A stretch of 64,000 nucleotides of DNA, from assembly GCF_007753095.1 (NCBI RefSeq), contig NZ_CP036348.1, positions 1 through 64,000 on the forward strand. The letters are read 5' to 3'. Source of the stretch: Rosistilla carotiformis (GTDB lineage Bacteria; Planctomycetota; Planctomycetia; Pirellulales; Pirellulaceae). The position numbers were made by a program, and so were the translations under genes. The notes beneath the pieces were generated by a model that was not told where the DNA came from, ran no database searches, and saw only the letters and a list, made by a program, of their open reading frames with translations. This document shows positions 7,677 through 17,271 of this stretch, in pieces; position 1 is the first letter of the stretch; each line of letters begins with the position of its first letter.

Positions 7677-8681
7677 GTGACCATAGCTATCGAATCCGCT
7701 GAACAAGAAGCCGAGATCGTCCAGCAGTTACGCCAAGGGCGAAGTGCGATCGAATCGGAACTGGCCAAGGTAATCATCGGCCAACACGACGTGATCGAAC
7801 AATTGATCATCAGCCTGTTCGCCGGCGGACATTGCCTGATCACCGGGGCCCCGGGGCTGGCCAAGACGCTGTTGGTCAGTTCGGTCGCGAAGATCTTTCA
7901 TCTCGATTTCCAACGGATCCAGTTCACACCCGATCTGATGCCGGCGGACATCACCGGGACCGAGATTCTCGAGGACCTTGGCGATGGTCGGCGGGCGATG
8001 AAGTTTGTCCGCGGTCCGATCTTCGGCAACGTGATCCTGGCCGATGAGATCAACCGGACGCCTCCGAAGACCCAAGCGGCACTGTTGGAAGCGATGCAGG
8101 AACATCAGGTGACCGCCGCCGGTTCGCGGCATCCGCTCCCCGAACCCTTCTTCGTTTTGGCAACGCAAAACCCGATCGAAATGGAGGGGACCTACCCGCT
8201 GCCCGAAGCGCAATTGGACCGCTTTCTGTTTAACGTGCTGATCGATTACCTGCCGCACGAAGACGAATTGGCAGTCGTGATGCAGACGACGTCGAAAAAA
8301 GCCGAACCGATCCAACCGCTGTTTACCGGCGTCGACGTGTTGAAATTCCAAGAGGTGGTCCGGCGGGTGCCGATCGCCAAGGAAGTCGCTTCGTACGCGG
8401 TCCAGCTGGCCGCGGCAACACGTCCCAACCGCGAGGGATCGCTCGACTTCATCAACCAATGGGTGACATGGGGCGCGGGAACGCGAGCCGCTCAAACGCT
8501 GGTCCTGGGTGCCAAAGCCCGCGCGCTTCTCAACGGCCACTCCCACGTCTCGCTGGAAGATATCCGAGCGTTGGCGAAACCGACGCTCCGGCATCGCGTG
8601 TTGTTGGGGTACAAGGCGGAAGCCGAAGGGATCACGGTCGACCAGACGATCCAACGGCTGTTGGATACCACGCTGGCATGA
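7677..8681 (+). CDS. MoxR-family AAA+ ATPase
   Basis: ATPase thought to act as a chaperone for maturing protein complexes, typically paired with DUF58 and VWA proteins. With the GTG at 7677 (GGAG five bases upstream) it has 334 residues, the normal length. Walker A is GAPGLAKT (57-64), Walker B ILADEINR with the MoxR segment TPPKTQAALLEAMQE, and the sensor region LATQNPIEMEGTYPLPEAQLDRF is diagnostic. A longer frame reaches back to 7317 but lacks conserved sequence. Its TGA overlaps the next gene's ATG (ATGA). Confidence 0.93.
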   Translation: MTIAIESAEQEAEIVQQLRQGRSAIESELAKVIIGQHDVIEQLIISLFAGGHCLITGAPGLAKTLLVSSVAKIFHLDFQRIQFTPDLMPADITGTEILEDLGDGRRAMKFVRGPIFGNVILADEINRTPPKTQAALLEAMQEHQVTAAGSRHPLPEPFFVLATQNPIEMEGTYPLPEAQLDRFLFNVLIDYLPHEDELAVVMQTTSKKAEPIQPLFTGVDVLKFQEVVRRVPIAKEVASYAVQLAAATRPNREGSLDFINQWVTWGAGTRAAQTLVLGAKARALLNGHSHVSLEDIRALAKPTLRHRVLLGYKAEAEGITVDQTIQRLLDTTLA

Positions 8682-9637
8682 GTGCTTCGACAAACTACGC
8701 TCCGGCGCAAATCGATCCCAGTTCGCTGATGCGGATCAAGAATCTGCAACTGCGAGCGAAAACGGTGGTCGAAGGTTTTTATAACGGCTTGCACCGCAGT
8801 CCCTTCCACGGGTTTTCGGTGGAGTTCAGCGAATACCGTCCGTACACGCTCGGCGACGATCCGCGGACGCTCGATTGGAAACTGTTCGCCCGCAGCGATC
8901 GGTACTACATCAAACGCTACGAAGACGAAACCAACCGTCGCTGCTATCTGATGGTCGACCAAAGCAAGTCGATGAGCTTCGGATCGATCGACTATACGAA
9001 AGCCGACTACACGCGGACGCTCGCCGCCACGCTGGCCCATTTCTTGACCCAACAACGCGACGCGGTCGGGCTGATGACCTTCGATCGGAAGGTCAACGAA
9101 TTCATCGCCGCTCGGCATCGTCCCGGCCACATGAACCGTTTGCTCGGCAGTCTCGATCAATCCTTTGAAGGAACCGGCACCGATCTCTCCGAACCGTTGG
9201 AACAACTGGCCGCCCTGGTCAGCAAACGTGGGCTGATCATCTTGATCTCCGATCTGTTGTCTCCGATCGACATGCTTCGCACGCGATTGGCCTACCTGCG
9301 TTCTCGCGGTCACGAGATGATGATCTTGCGAGTCAACGATCCGGCCGAAATCGAATTCACCCTGCCGCAAGCCGCGATGATCCGCGACATGGAAACGGGG
9401 AAAGAACTGTACATCGATCCCGAGGTCGCCAAAGCTCAGTACCAAGCGAACTTTAAGGAACATGAAACCCAGTTGGTTGCGATTTGCGAATCGCTCGGTA
9501 TCGACCTGACGCAATTGGTCACCAACCAGCCGATGGATGAAGCGCTGTACCAGTTGTTGAGTCTGCAGACGCGTCGCAGTCGCGGGCCGCTGCGCGGTGG
9601 CAGTCTTTCGGCCGCGGCGAGAGGAGCGGCGACATGA
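8678..9637 (+). CDS. DUF58 domain protein
   Basis: A 319-residue cytosolic partner of MoxR ATPases. The DUF58 core is visible as FSEYRPYTLGDDPRTLDWKLFARSD followed by a degenerate von Willebrand A-like fold starting YLMVDQSKSMSFGS, whose DQSKS replaces the usual DxSxS metal site. The role in planctomycetes is unknown; in other bacteria the family is linked to stress tolerance or surface-complex assembly. The ATG at 8678 overlaps the moxR stop and its own stop overlaps the next start, so three genes form one tightly coupled operon. Confidence 0.88.
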   Translation: MSASTNYAPAQIDPSSLMRIKNLQLRAKTVVEGFYNGLHRSPFHGFSVEFSEYRPYTLGDDPRTLDWKLFARSDRYYIKRYEDETNRRCYLMVDQSKSMSFGSIDYTKADYTRTLAATLAHFLTQQRDAVGLMTFDRKVNEFIAARHRPGHMNRLLGSLDQSFEGTGTDLSEPLEQLAALVSKRGLIILISDLLSPIDMLRTRLAYLRSRGHEMMILRVNDPAEIEFTLPQAAMIRDMETGKELYIDPEVAKAQYQANFKEHETQLVAICESLGIDLTQLVTNQPMDEALYQLLSLQTRRSRGPLRGGSLSAAARGAAT

Positions 9638-11706
9638 GTTTCCTGGCTCCGCTGTACGCTCTAGGAGCACTTGCGATCGCGTTGCCGATCTTGTTCCACT
9701 TGATCCGCCGGCGACCCAAGGCGCAAGCGGAATTCAGTTCGCTGATGTTCTTGACCCAGTCGCCGCCACGGCTTACCAAACGCAGTCGTTTGGATCAGTG
9801 GCCGCTGCTGTTGCTGCGGGCGTTGGCGATCCTGTTGCTGGCGTTGGCCTTTGCTCGTCCCTTCTTGCGGTCGTTGGCCCAACAGGAGTCCGATCCGATC
9901 GGGCGGCGAGTTGTCGTGTTAGTCGATACCAGCGGCAGCATGTTGCGGGGCGATCTCTGGCAACAGGCACAACAACAGGTCGCGTCGGTCACCGACGATT
10001 TGGCGGCAAACGATCAGATAGCGCTGCTGACCTATGATTCCGTTGTCACATCGGTGATCGGCTGGGATGATCAAACGGTTGGCGAGGCGAGTTCGCAAGC
10101 CGAACGAATCCGCCGGGCGATGGCCGACATCACGCCAAGTCACGGCGGATCGGATCTTGGATCCGCGTTGATCGCCGCGGCCGACATCCTGCACAACACG
10201 GCCGAATCGATCGAAGAGGGAGACGTTGCCGCCGGGGAGATCGTGATTGTCAGCGATCTGCAGGAAGGGAACGACCTGATTCCGCTGCAACAATACCAAT
10301 GGCCGGCATCGATCGCGGTATCGATCGCGTCGGTCGAACCAGCTGAAAAAGGGAACCTCAGCGCCGTCGTGCTGCCTCAACCGGTCGCGAGCGGCGATTC
10401 GAAGAAGCCTCAGTTGCGGGTTCGCTTTCACAACACAAGCGATTCGGTCAACGAGCAATTCATGTACTTTTGGGAAGGTGGCAAGGAGGGAGAGGATCGG
10501 ATCGTGCAGGTTCCGCCGGGGGAGAGCCGCGTTGTGACGGTCGATCCGCCGACGGGGACGCAGCATGTGTTGCGATTTGTCGGCGACCCGCAGGCTTTCG
10601 ACAACCAAGTTTATGTCGCGCTTCCGCCGAAATTGCAGCAGCGGGTTTTGTATGTCGGTTCGCAGGCGGAGGATCCGCAGAGCGGGCTGTTCTACTTTCT
10701 CAACCAAGCGACGTTGGGGAACGCTCGCCGCGAAGTCGCGATTGAACAAGTGGAACCCGGCGGGCTGCCGGCGGATTTAAAACCGCAGCAAACGCCGTTG
10801 GTGATCGTTGCCGATGTGGTCCCGTCCGCGGCGATGGCGGGTCTAAAACAATACCTCGGCGACGGTGGGCATCTGTTGTTTGTGATCGATGCGGATCCGA
10901 AAGACGATCCCGCGATCGCCGCTTCGCTGCGGGAACTCTCCGATTCCCCATCGCTTGCGATCGAAGAAGCCAAGGTCGGCGACTATGCCATGCTGGCGAA
11001 AATCGATTTCCAGCATCCGCTGTTCGCCCCCTTTGCCGATCCCAAATACAACGACTTCACCAAGATTCGGTTCTGGTCGCACCGACGGTTAACGCTGGCG
11101 GAGGAGGACGATTGGCGAACGGTCGCCGAGTTCGACGACAACGATCCGGCATTGCTCGAACTTTCGATCGGGGCAGGGCGGCTGTGGGTTCTGACCGCCG
11201 GATGGCAGCCGCAGCAGAGCCAGTTGGCACTGTCGACCAAGTTTGTCCCACTGATCTCCGGGATGCTCGAACAAGGTCCCAACCGCTCGCCGCTGGAAGC
11301 GAGTTACGCGATCGGATCGGAGGGTGCATTGCCGGTGACGCCGCCGTGTGAACTGGTCTCGCCCGACGGATCGCGTCGCGAAATCGAAGCCGATCTTCCA
11401 CTGGAAGAACTGAAACAGCCGGGCGTCTATCGGTTGATCCAGAGCGGTGTCGAAAGCAGCTTTGCGATGAACCTGCCCGAAAGCGAGAGCCGCACCGTCG
11501 CGATCGGAGCGGACCAATTGGAGCAGTACGGATTGCAGATGCAACGGAGCGAATCGGCGGAACAGATCGCCGACCGCCAGCGACAACTGCAGGATGTCCA
11601 GCTGGAAAGCCAGCAGAAGATCTGGCAATGGATGATCTTCGCCGCCCTCGGCATCTTGGTTACCGAAACGTGGCTCGGTGGCTACCTGGCCGGTCGGAAG
11701 TCGTAG
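9634..11706 (+). CDS. BatA-like membrane protein with von Willebrand A domain
   Basis: A 690-residue membrane protein. It begins with the BatA-type N-terminus: a helix (about 4-21), a short basic loop IRRRPKAQAEFSSLMFL, and a second helix (about 56-74). A von Willebrand A domain follows with the metal site DTSGSM (98-103). The long C-terminal part looks extracytoplasmic and ends with a third helix (WQWMIFAALGILV) about 20 residues from the end. The ATG at 9634 overlaps the DUF58 stop by 4 bp. Function is inferred only from the moxR-DUF58-VWA gene set. Confidence 0.85.
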   Translation: MSFLAPLYALGALAIALPILFHLIRRRPKAQAEFSSLMFLTQSPPRLTKRSRLDQWPLLLLRALAILLLALAFARPFLRSLAQQESDPIGRRVVVLVDTSGSMLRGDLWQQAQQQVASVTDDLAANDQIALLTYDSVVTSVIGWDDQTVGEASSQAERIRRAMADITPSHGGSDLGSALIAAADILHNTAESIEEGDVAAGEIVIVSDLQEGNDLIPLQQYQWPASIAVSIASVEPAEKGNLSAVVLPQPVASGDSKKPQLRVRFHNTSDSVNEQFMYFWEGGKEGEDRIVQVPPGESRVVTVDPPTGTQHVLRFVGDPQAFDNQVYVALPPKLQQRVLYVGSQAEDPQSGLFYFLNQATLGNARREVAIEQVEPGGLPADLKPQQTPLVIVADVVPSAAMAGLKQYLGDGGHLLFVIDADPKDDPAIAASLRELSDSPSLAIEEAKVGDYAMLAKIDFQHPLFAPFADPKYNDFTKIRFWSHRRLTLAEEDDWRTVAEFDDNDPALLELSIGAGRLWVLTAGWQPQQSQLALSTKFVPLISGMLEQGPNRSPLEASYAIGSEGALPVTPPCELVSPDGSRREIEADLPLEELKQPGVYRLIQSGVESSFAMNLPESESRTVAIGADQLEQYGLQMQRSESAEQIADRQRQLQDVQLESQQKIWQWMIFAALGILVTETWLGGYLAGRKS

Positions 11707-11739
11707 CGTCGCGTTCTCTGGTTTTACGTCTTCACTACT

Positions 11740-12519
11740 TCACACTTCGGCTTGCATGCCCGAATGGTCCAGTCCCATCGTGCGGAAGATCTTGTCGCGG
11801 ATCGCGAGGTATTCGGGGGAGTCGAGGTTGCGGGGACGCGGCAGGTCGACGTCGAGGATCGCGCGGATCTCCGCCGGCCGTGGACTCATCACCACGACGC
11901 GATCGGCCAATTGCACCGATTCTTCGACGTCGTGCGTTACGAATAGGATCGTCTTCTGCGTCCGCCGCCAGATCTCGACCAGATCGGTCCGCATCTTCAG
12001 GCGAGTCAAAAAGTCGAGCGCACCCAACGGTTCGTCCATGTACAGCACATCGGGATCGGCAGCCAACGCTCTCGCGATCTCGACCCGTTGGTTCATGCCG
12101 CCGGAGAGTTCGCGGGGATAGGCCTGTTCGAAACCGGTCAATCCGACCATTTCGGTGTAATGCCGGACCGCTTCGTCGCGCTCTTTCGGCGATTGATCCA
12201 ACAGTCCAAATCCGATGTTCTGCTGGACGGTCAGCCACGGGAAGACGGCGTTGTTCTGGAAGATAAAGACACGGCGTCGATCGGGACGCTGGACGACCGT
12301 GCCGTCGATCAACACCTGGCCACGGGTCGGTTGCAGGAATCCGCAGGCGATGTTTAACAACGTCGACTTGCCGCAACCCGAAGGGCCGACGATGCAGATG
12401 AACTCTCCCTCGCGGACCGTCAAATCGATCGATTGCAGCACCGGCATCGCAGCCCCATCGCGGCCGCGGTATTCCAATTGCAGATCGCGAAGTTCGATCT
12501 TGGGTGTTGGTTGGGTCAT
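11740..12519 (-). CDS. ABC importer ATPase, nitrate/sulfonate/taurine type
   Basis: ATPase of an importer of the NrtD/SsuB/TauB class. The 259-residue protein has Walker A GPSGCGKS (45-52), the Q-loop FQNNAVFPWLTV, signature LSGGMNQRVEIARAL, Walker B VLYMDEPLGALD and the H-loop FVTHDVEES. Its ATG lies inside the end of the permease gene upstream (ATGA overlap). It is the last gene of a substrate-binding protein, permease, ATPase operon. The transported substrate is uncertain. Confidence 0.9.
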   Translation of the reverse strand: MTQPTPKIELRDLQLEYRGRDGAAMPVLQSIDLTVREGEFICIVGPSGCGKSTLLNIACGFLQPTRGQVLIDGTVVQRPDRRRVFIFQNNAVFPWLTVQQNIGFGLLDQSPKERDEAVRHYTEMVGLTGFEQAYPRELSGGMNQRVEIARALAADPDVLYMDEPLGALDFLTRLKMRTDLVEIWRRTQKTILFVTHDVEESVQLADRVVVMSPRPAEIRAILDVDLPRPRNLDSPEYLAIRDKIFRTMGLDHSGMQAEV

Positions 12520-13289
12520 CGTCTTGCCATCCCAGTGCGTGCCAACGATGTCCGTTCGATCCGCGACATCGCGGAATCCAACAGCATCCCAATCACCGAA
12601 ATCACCAACATCGCGGCGACAACAAAATCGTAGCGGAGGTTGTTCCGCGAATCGTTGATCTGAAACCCGAGCCCCGATTGAACGCCCAGCATCTCGGCCG
12701 CCACGACGACGACCCAGGCGATCCCCATCGCCAAACGCAGGCCCGTCAAAATCTGCGGCATCGCGGCGGGCAGGATCACCAATCGCAGCAGCGGCAGCCC
12801 GCGTACGCCAAAGTTCTCGGCGGCTCGCAAATACTTTTCATCGATCGCAGCGACCGACGATGTCGCGGCGGTAACGATTGGAAACAGCGACGCCAGGAAG
12901 ATCAAGAAGATCGCCGCCAGATCGCTTGGTTCCCACCATTGCACGCCACCAAAGACCAGGACCGCAATCGGCAGCCAGGCGATCGGCGAGATCGGCCGCA
13001 GCGCTTGCACCAACGGATTCAATAACTCGCGAATCCACAGCGACCAACCGATCGCCAGGCCTAACGGAATCCCAACGATCGCGGCCAGGAAAAACCCCCA
13101 GGCGACACGGAAGACCGAAGCGATCACGTACCGCCACAACACGCCTTGCCCGGCCAGTTCGATCAGCCCGTTGAACGCCAACCAAGGTCCAGGAACGTCG
13201 GTCCGGCTGTTCCCCAGGGTGACCCAGTGCCAGATCAACAGGAAGATCACGATCCCCAGCGTGCCCAACAGAATCTTGCGTGCAAGCAT
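12516..13289 (-). CDS. ABC importer permease, nitrate/sulfonate type
   Basis: Inner-membrane permease of the SsuC/NrtB class, 257 residues with about six membrane segments. The cytoplasmic EAA loop that contacts the ATPase is seen as AAENFGVRGLPLLRLVILPAAMP. The chosen ATG at 13289 overlaps the substrate-binding gene's stop (TGATG). A longer frame to 13325 exists but would extend the overlap. It is coupled to the ATPase by an ATGA junction. Confidence 0.88.
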   Translation of the reverse strand: MLARKILLGTLGIVIFLLIWHWVTLGNSRTDVPGPWLAFNGLIELAGQGVLWRYVIASVFRVAWGFFLAAIVGIPLGLAIGWSLWIRELLNPLVQALRPISPIAWLPIAVLVFGGVQWWEPSDLAAIFLIFLASLFPIVTAATSSVAAIDEKYLRAAENFGVRGLPLLRLVILPAAMPQILTGLRLAMGIAWVVVVAAEMLGVQSGLGFQINDSRNNLRYDFVVAAMLVISVIGMLLDSAMSRIERTSLARTGMARR

Positions 13290-14449
13290 CACTGCGGCTC
13301 CTCGGATTTCAGCGGCAGCGACCACATCCCCGATTGCTCAAACGAGGGGTCGCAGTAGTCGTCGAATCCAAACGGATCGTCGGCTGTCACGGGGCGAAAG
13401 CTGAAGAAGCCCAGCCGTTGGGCGTAATCTTGAATCTCGGCAAAGTCTTCTTTGGCGAGATCCAACCGGCTGTAACTGACGCGGTCCAAGGGGCGCGTTA
13501 GGACAAACTTCAGTAGCTCGGGATCTTGGTTGTAATATTCTTGTCGGGCGGCGATCCAGGCCGCCTGCATCCGCGGCGAGCGGCCGAACTGTTCGGGAAT
13601 CGCATCGCCATCGGCCGACGGCGTTCCTTCGACAGCCAGCCCGGCCATCAAGCGATCGTCTCCTTGGTCGATCCATTTTCCCGATGCCGAAATCCCCTGC
13701 ACCAGTTCGGTTACCAGCTCAGGATCGCGCTCGATCAACCGCTCGGTCACGACCAAGACACAAGAGATAAAGTTGGGCCAGATATCTTTGGTGAAGTAGA
13801 GGACGCGGCCAAAGCCGTCCATCTCCGCTTTGGCGGCAAACGGTTCGCCGACGATGTAGGCTTCGAACTGCCCCGATTTCAAACCGGCAGGCATCTCCGG
13901 CGGCGGGTAATCGATCAGCGTGATCTCCGCGTTCGTCAACCCGAACTCATCCTTCAGCTTTTCGATCAGGATGCGTTGGTTCGAATAGCGATGCGGAATC
14001 GCGATCCGCTTGCCGCGAAGATCGGCAAACGTTTTGTAGGGTGAGTCTTTTTCGACGACGATCGCTGTGCCGTCGCGATGCCCCAGATGGACGATCTTGA
14101 CCGGCGTTCCCTGCCGCTGCATCACCATCGCCAGCGGAGCCAGAATGAAGGCGGCGTCGAGATTCCCTGCGTCGATGTCTTCGGTCATCGCCGGCCAGCT
14201 GGTGTACCGCCACGAAACGAATTCCGAATGCTGCTGCGAATGTTTGCTGACCCAGCTGGTGACCGGGCAGGTCAGATGGCAGGTCACCGGAAGATGACCG
14301 ACTCGCAACGACTTTCGCGTCGCCCCATTCTCGTCTCCGGCGATCTGCTGTGGCGGATCGAACATGCCTAGATTGAAGTGGGCATGCAGGATCGTCACGG
14401 TGCCCAGCAGGCAAAGGCAAGTTAGCGTTAGTTTGCCAAAGGAGGACAT
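13289..14449 (-). CDS. ABC importer substrate-binding protein, NrtA/SsuA-like
   Basis: Periplasmic binding protein of the nitrate/sulfonate class. From the ATG at 14449 it has a signal-peptide-like start (LTLTCLCLLGTVTILHAHF) and 386 residues. The family core is visible as VGHLPVTCHLTCPVTSWV near residue 50, DIDAGNLDAAFILAPLAMVM, and DLRGKRIAIPHRYSNQ. Nitrate, bicarbonate, sulfonates or other small anions are possible substrates; the residues do not decide. An open frame runs back to 14671 but lacks a signal peptide. First gene of the importer operon. Confidence 0.85.
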   Translation of the reverse strand: MSSFGKLTLTCLCLLGTVTILHAHFNLGMFDPPQQIAGDENGATRKSLRVGHLPVTCHLTCPVTSWVSKHSQQHSEFVSWRYTSWPAMTEDIDAGNLDAAFILAPLAMVMQRQGTPVKIVHLGHRDGTAIVVEKDSPYKTFADLRGKRIAIPHRYSNQRILIEKLKDEFGLTNAEITLIDYPPPEMPAGLKSGQFEAYIVGEPFAAKAEMDGFGRVLYFTKDIWPNFISCVLVVTERLIERDPELVTELVQGISASGKWIDQGDDRLMAGLAVEGTPSADGDAIPEQFGRSPRMQAAWIAARQEYYNQDPELLKFVLTRPLDRVSYSRLDLAKEDFAEIQDYAQRLGFFSFRPVTADDPFGFDDYCDPSFEQSGMWSLPLKSEEPQ

Positions 14450-14700
14450 GAACAGCTGGGTTTTCGGGTTTTGAGGTTTAAGTCGACTTTTGAGCGCAAG
14501 TATACAACGCATTTGCGTCGGTGCGCATCCGAAGCGGCGCAGAGCGCATGACCGCTGCGACCCGGCTATGATGGGGGCCATGTAAGCCCGCTGTGGGATC
14601 ACACCATGCCCTCCGATTTGCGGTCGCCTCGCAACCGTCATCGTCTCGCCTGCATCGATCCCGCTACCCAAAACCCCGCCTTTCTGGAGTCGTCAGTCTT

Positions 14701-16158
14701 ATGATACCTCTCCGCATTCGCATGCTTTCGGCACTCACGATCCTTGCCTGCTTGGCTTCATCCGGTCTTTCCGCGGAACCTCGCATTCTCGGCTCGCGTT
14801 GGGAGCTGTTTGTCGATGAATACCTGATCGATTCCAAGCAGAACGTCGAATTGAAGCTGCACGAACCGGTTCGCCGTGAGATCGTGTTGACGACCGACAA
14901 ACCTTGGGAGGGACCGACGAGTGCCTATTTTTCGGTGGTTCAGGATGGCGAAAAGGTTCGGCTGTATTATCGCGGATCCGACGGAGGCCCCGACCATTCC
15001 GAATCGCAGCTGACCTGTGTCGTCGAGAGCGACGATGGGATTCACTTCACGCGGCCGAAGTTGGGATTGATCGAGGCGGGGGGGACCAAAGAAAACAACG
15101 TGATCTGGCGTGGAGTCGAATCGCACAACTTCGCCCCCTTTCTCGATACCAATCCCGCCGCCGAGCCCGATGCCCGGTTCAAAGCGTTGGGTGGAGTGAA
15201 GTTGCCCGGAAAGAACTGGCAATACGGCGAAACGCCAGGCGGTCTGTACGCCTTTGCATCGGCCGATGGGATTCATTGGCGAAAGCTTCAAAAGGAACCG
15301 GTCATTACCAAGGGGGCGTTCGATTCTCAGAACCTCGCGTTTTGGGACGCTGTGCGAAACCGGTACGCATGTTTCAGCCGCATCTTTTCCGTGGAGGACA
15401 AACTGCGGGCGATTCAAAGCAACCATTCCCAGGACTTTCTGAAATGGTCCCCTGGCGTTCCCCATCGCTATGCCGACGATGCGCCGAAAGAACACTTTTA
15501 CACCTCGGCCACCATCCCCTGTCCGACCGCGCCCCATCTGTTGCTGTCGTTCCCCAAGCGCTTCCAACCTGCACGGCGGAAGATTCCCGAGCACGAGTTT
15601 AGCGGCCTCTCCGATGCGATCTTCATGTCCAGCCGCGATGGGGTCCACTGGGATCGCCCCTTCCTGCAAGCTTGGGCGAGGCCGGGGTTGGATCCCAAAA
15701 ATTGGACCGACCGCAGCAACATGGTCGCGTGTGGTATCTACGACGGAGGCGATGGGGAGTGGTCGCTTTATATCAGCGAGCACTATCGACACGCCGACCA
15801 CCGCATTCGTCGGTTGACCGTCCGCCAACAGGGATTTGCTTCTGTTCATGCTGGCGGCGGCAAACATGGCGAGTTCACCACGCGGCCGATCCAGTTCGAT
15901 GGCGACGCGCTGCTGCTCAACTACGCCACCTCCGCAGCTGGCAGCATCCAGATCGAGGTCCAGGACGAAAAGGGGGAACCGATTCCAGGGTTCACGATGC
16001 AGGAGATGCCCGAACTTTTTGGAGACGAATTGGCGGCAACCGCAACTTGGAATTCGGGCTCCGACCTCAGCGCGCTGCGTGGGAAAACGATTCGGTTGCG
16101 GGTCAAGATGATCGACGCCGATCTCTACGCCCTGCGGTTCGCCGACAACGTCAATTGA
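14701..16158 (+). CDS. Secreted beta-propeller glycosidase-like protein
   Basis: A 485-residue exported protein. The start at ATG 14701 gives a signal peptide ending near SSGLSAEP; ATG 14722 is an alternative. The mature part has repeated motifs of five-bladed propellers of the GH32/GH43/GH130 type, such as SDDGIHFTRP, SADGIHWRKL and SSRDGVHWDRP, and a C-terminal beta domain. Planctomycetes carry many such proteins for breaking down polysaccharides. The catalytic acids cannot be assigned by eye, so it may not be an active hydrolase. Confidence 0.7.
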   Translation: MIPLRIRMLSALTILACLASSGLSAEPRILGSRWELFVDEYLIDSKQNVELKLHEPVRREIVLTTDKPWEGPTSAYFSVVQDGEKVRLYYRGSDGGPDHSESQLTCVVESDDGIHFTRPKLGLIEAGGTKENNVIWRGVESHNFAPFLDTNPAAEPDARFKALGGVKLPGKNWQYGETPGGLYAFASADGIHWRKLQKEPVITKGAFDSQNLAFWDAVRNRYACFSRIFSVEDKLRAIQSNHSQDFLKWSPGVPHRYADDAPKEHFYTSATIPCPTAPHLLLSFPKRFQPARRKIPEHEFSGLSDAIFMSSRDGVHWDRPFLQAWARPGLDPKNWTDRSNMVACGIYDGGDGEWSLYISEHYRHADHRIRRLTVRQQGFASVHAGGGKHGEFTTRPIQFDGDALLLNYATSAAGSIQIEVQDEKGEPIPGFTMQEMPELFGDELAATATWNSGSDLSALRGKTIRLRVKMIDADLYALRFADNVN

Positions 16159-16293
16159 CCTGCCCGCGGCCATGGCACACACACTCGTTCTGGGGTGAGT
16201 ATGATGTTGGCGATGGCTGAAACGGCATATCGAGCGAGCTCGTTGTGATCGTTTCGCACCCCCGAATTCCCCCAACTCGACCTGAGACCCCCC

Positions 16294-17202
16294 ATGATGA
16301 AGCTCAAAACCGTTCTGTTTGCACCTTTGGCCTGCCTGATGTTGTCCAACATCGTTGTTGCCCAAACCCCCCAGCCTCAAAAGCTTTGGAAAGATGGAGC
16401 CCCCGGCGCGGGGGGATCCGAGGTAGGCGATCTGCCCAGTTTGACGATCTATCAGGCGACGGGCGAAGCGCCACGGCCGGCGATCGTTGTCCTGCCGGGC
16501 GGTGGTTACGGCGGATTGGCGATCGATCACGAAGGGCATGCGATCGCGAAATGGTTGCAGGATCTCGGCGTCACCGCAGCGATCTGCCAGTACCGCCATC
16601 GCGGCAAAGGAAACCAGGGAGCCGGTTACAAACATCCCTATCCGTTAATGGACGCCCAGCGAGCGATCCGCACCCTTCGCGCTCAAGCTGCTGAACTGAA
16701 CATCGATCCAAATCGGATCGGCATCCTCGGCTTCTCCGCCGGCGGTCACCTGGCATCGACTGCGGCGACCCACTTCGACGACGGGAATCCCGACGCGTCG
16801 GATCCGATCGATCGCGTCAGCTGCCGCCCCGACTTTGCCGTTTTGTGTTACGCGGTGATCGGTCTGAACAAACCGTACACGCATCGCGGCAGCCAACGCA
16901 ATCTGCTGGGCGAAGACGCACCCGAAGAACTTGTCGAGTCGCTGTCGAACGAATCGCAGGTGACCGAAAAGACACCGCCGATCTTCTTGTTCCACACCAG
17001 CGAAGATACCGGCGTGCCGCCGCAGAACTCCATCCACTTCTACCTGGCCTGCCACAAGCACAAGGTGCCGGTCGAGATGCACATCTTCGAGAAGGGCCGA
17101 CACGGAGTCGGCCTAGCCGCAGGCCGCCCCGGCGCCGAACACTGGCCGATGCTATGCCACGAGTGGATGATCTCCCGAGGCATCCTGCCCGCGGCCAAGT
17201 AG
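16294..17202 (+). CDS. Secreted alpha/beta-hydrolase, acetyl-xylan-esterase-like
   Basis: A 302-residue exported esterase. An N-terminal signal peptide (cleavage near VVAQ) is followed by an alpha/beta-hydrolase fold: oxyanion-hole loop LPGGGYGGLA, nucleophile GFSAGG, probable acid in SEDTGVP, and histidine in KGRHGVGLA. This set matches the BD-FAE/polysaccharide esterase group that removes acetyl or other esters from plant or algal glycans. It lies 135 bp after the propeller protein on the same strand, which suggests a common role in glycan use. Confidence 0.83.
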   Translation: MMKLKTVLFAPLACLMLSNIVVAQTPQPQKLWKDGAPGAGGSEVGDLPSLTIYQATGEAPRPAIVVLPGGGYGGLAIDHEGHAIAKWLQDLGVTAAICQYRHRGKGNQGAGYKHPYPLMDAQRAIRTLRAQAAELNIDPNRIGILGFSAGGHLASTAATHFDDGNPDASDPIDRVSCRPDFAVLCYAVIGLNKPYTHRGSQRNLLGEDAPEELVESLSNESQVTEKTPPIFLFHTSEDTGVPPQNSIHFYLACHKHKVPVEMHIFEKGRHGVGLAAGRPGAEHWPMLCHEWMISRGILPAAK

Positions 17203-17216
17203 CCCGTGCAACCGCG

Positions 17217-17248
17217 GCGTTCCCGACAACTTGCGTTGTCGGGAACGC
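17217..17248. terminator. Perfect 14-bp hairpin between convergent genes
   Basis: GCGTTCCCGACAAC (17217-17230) and its exact inverse (17235-17248) enclose the loop TTGC. It lies 15 bp after the esterase stop and 23 bp before the stop of the convergent hydrolase gene, a position typical of a bidirectional terminator. There is no clear T-run, so factor-independent termination is uncertain. Confidence 0.6.
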
Positions 17249-17271
17249 TCGGATCCAAACTCGGATCGCGA

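Noticed and set aside
14758-16635. 625-residue minus-strand frame opposite the propeller and esterase genes
   Set aside because: It lies antisense to two genes with clear signal peptides and domains, has no recognisable motif, and is explained by GC-rich third codon positions.
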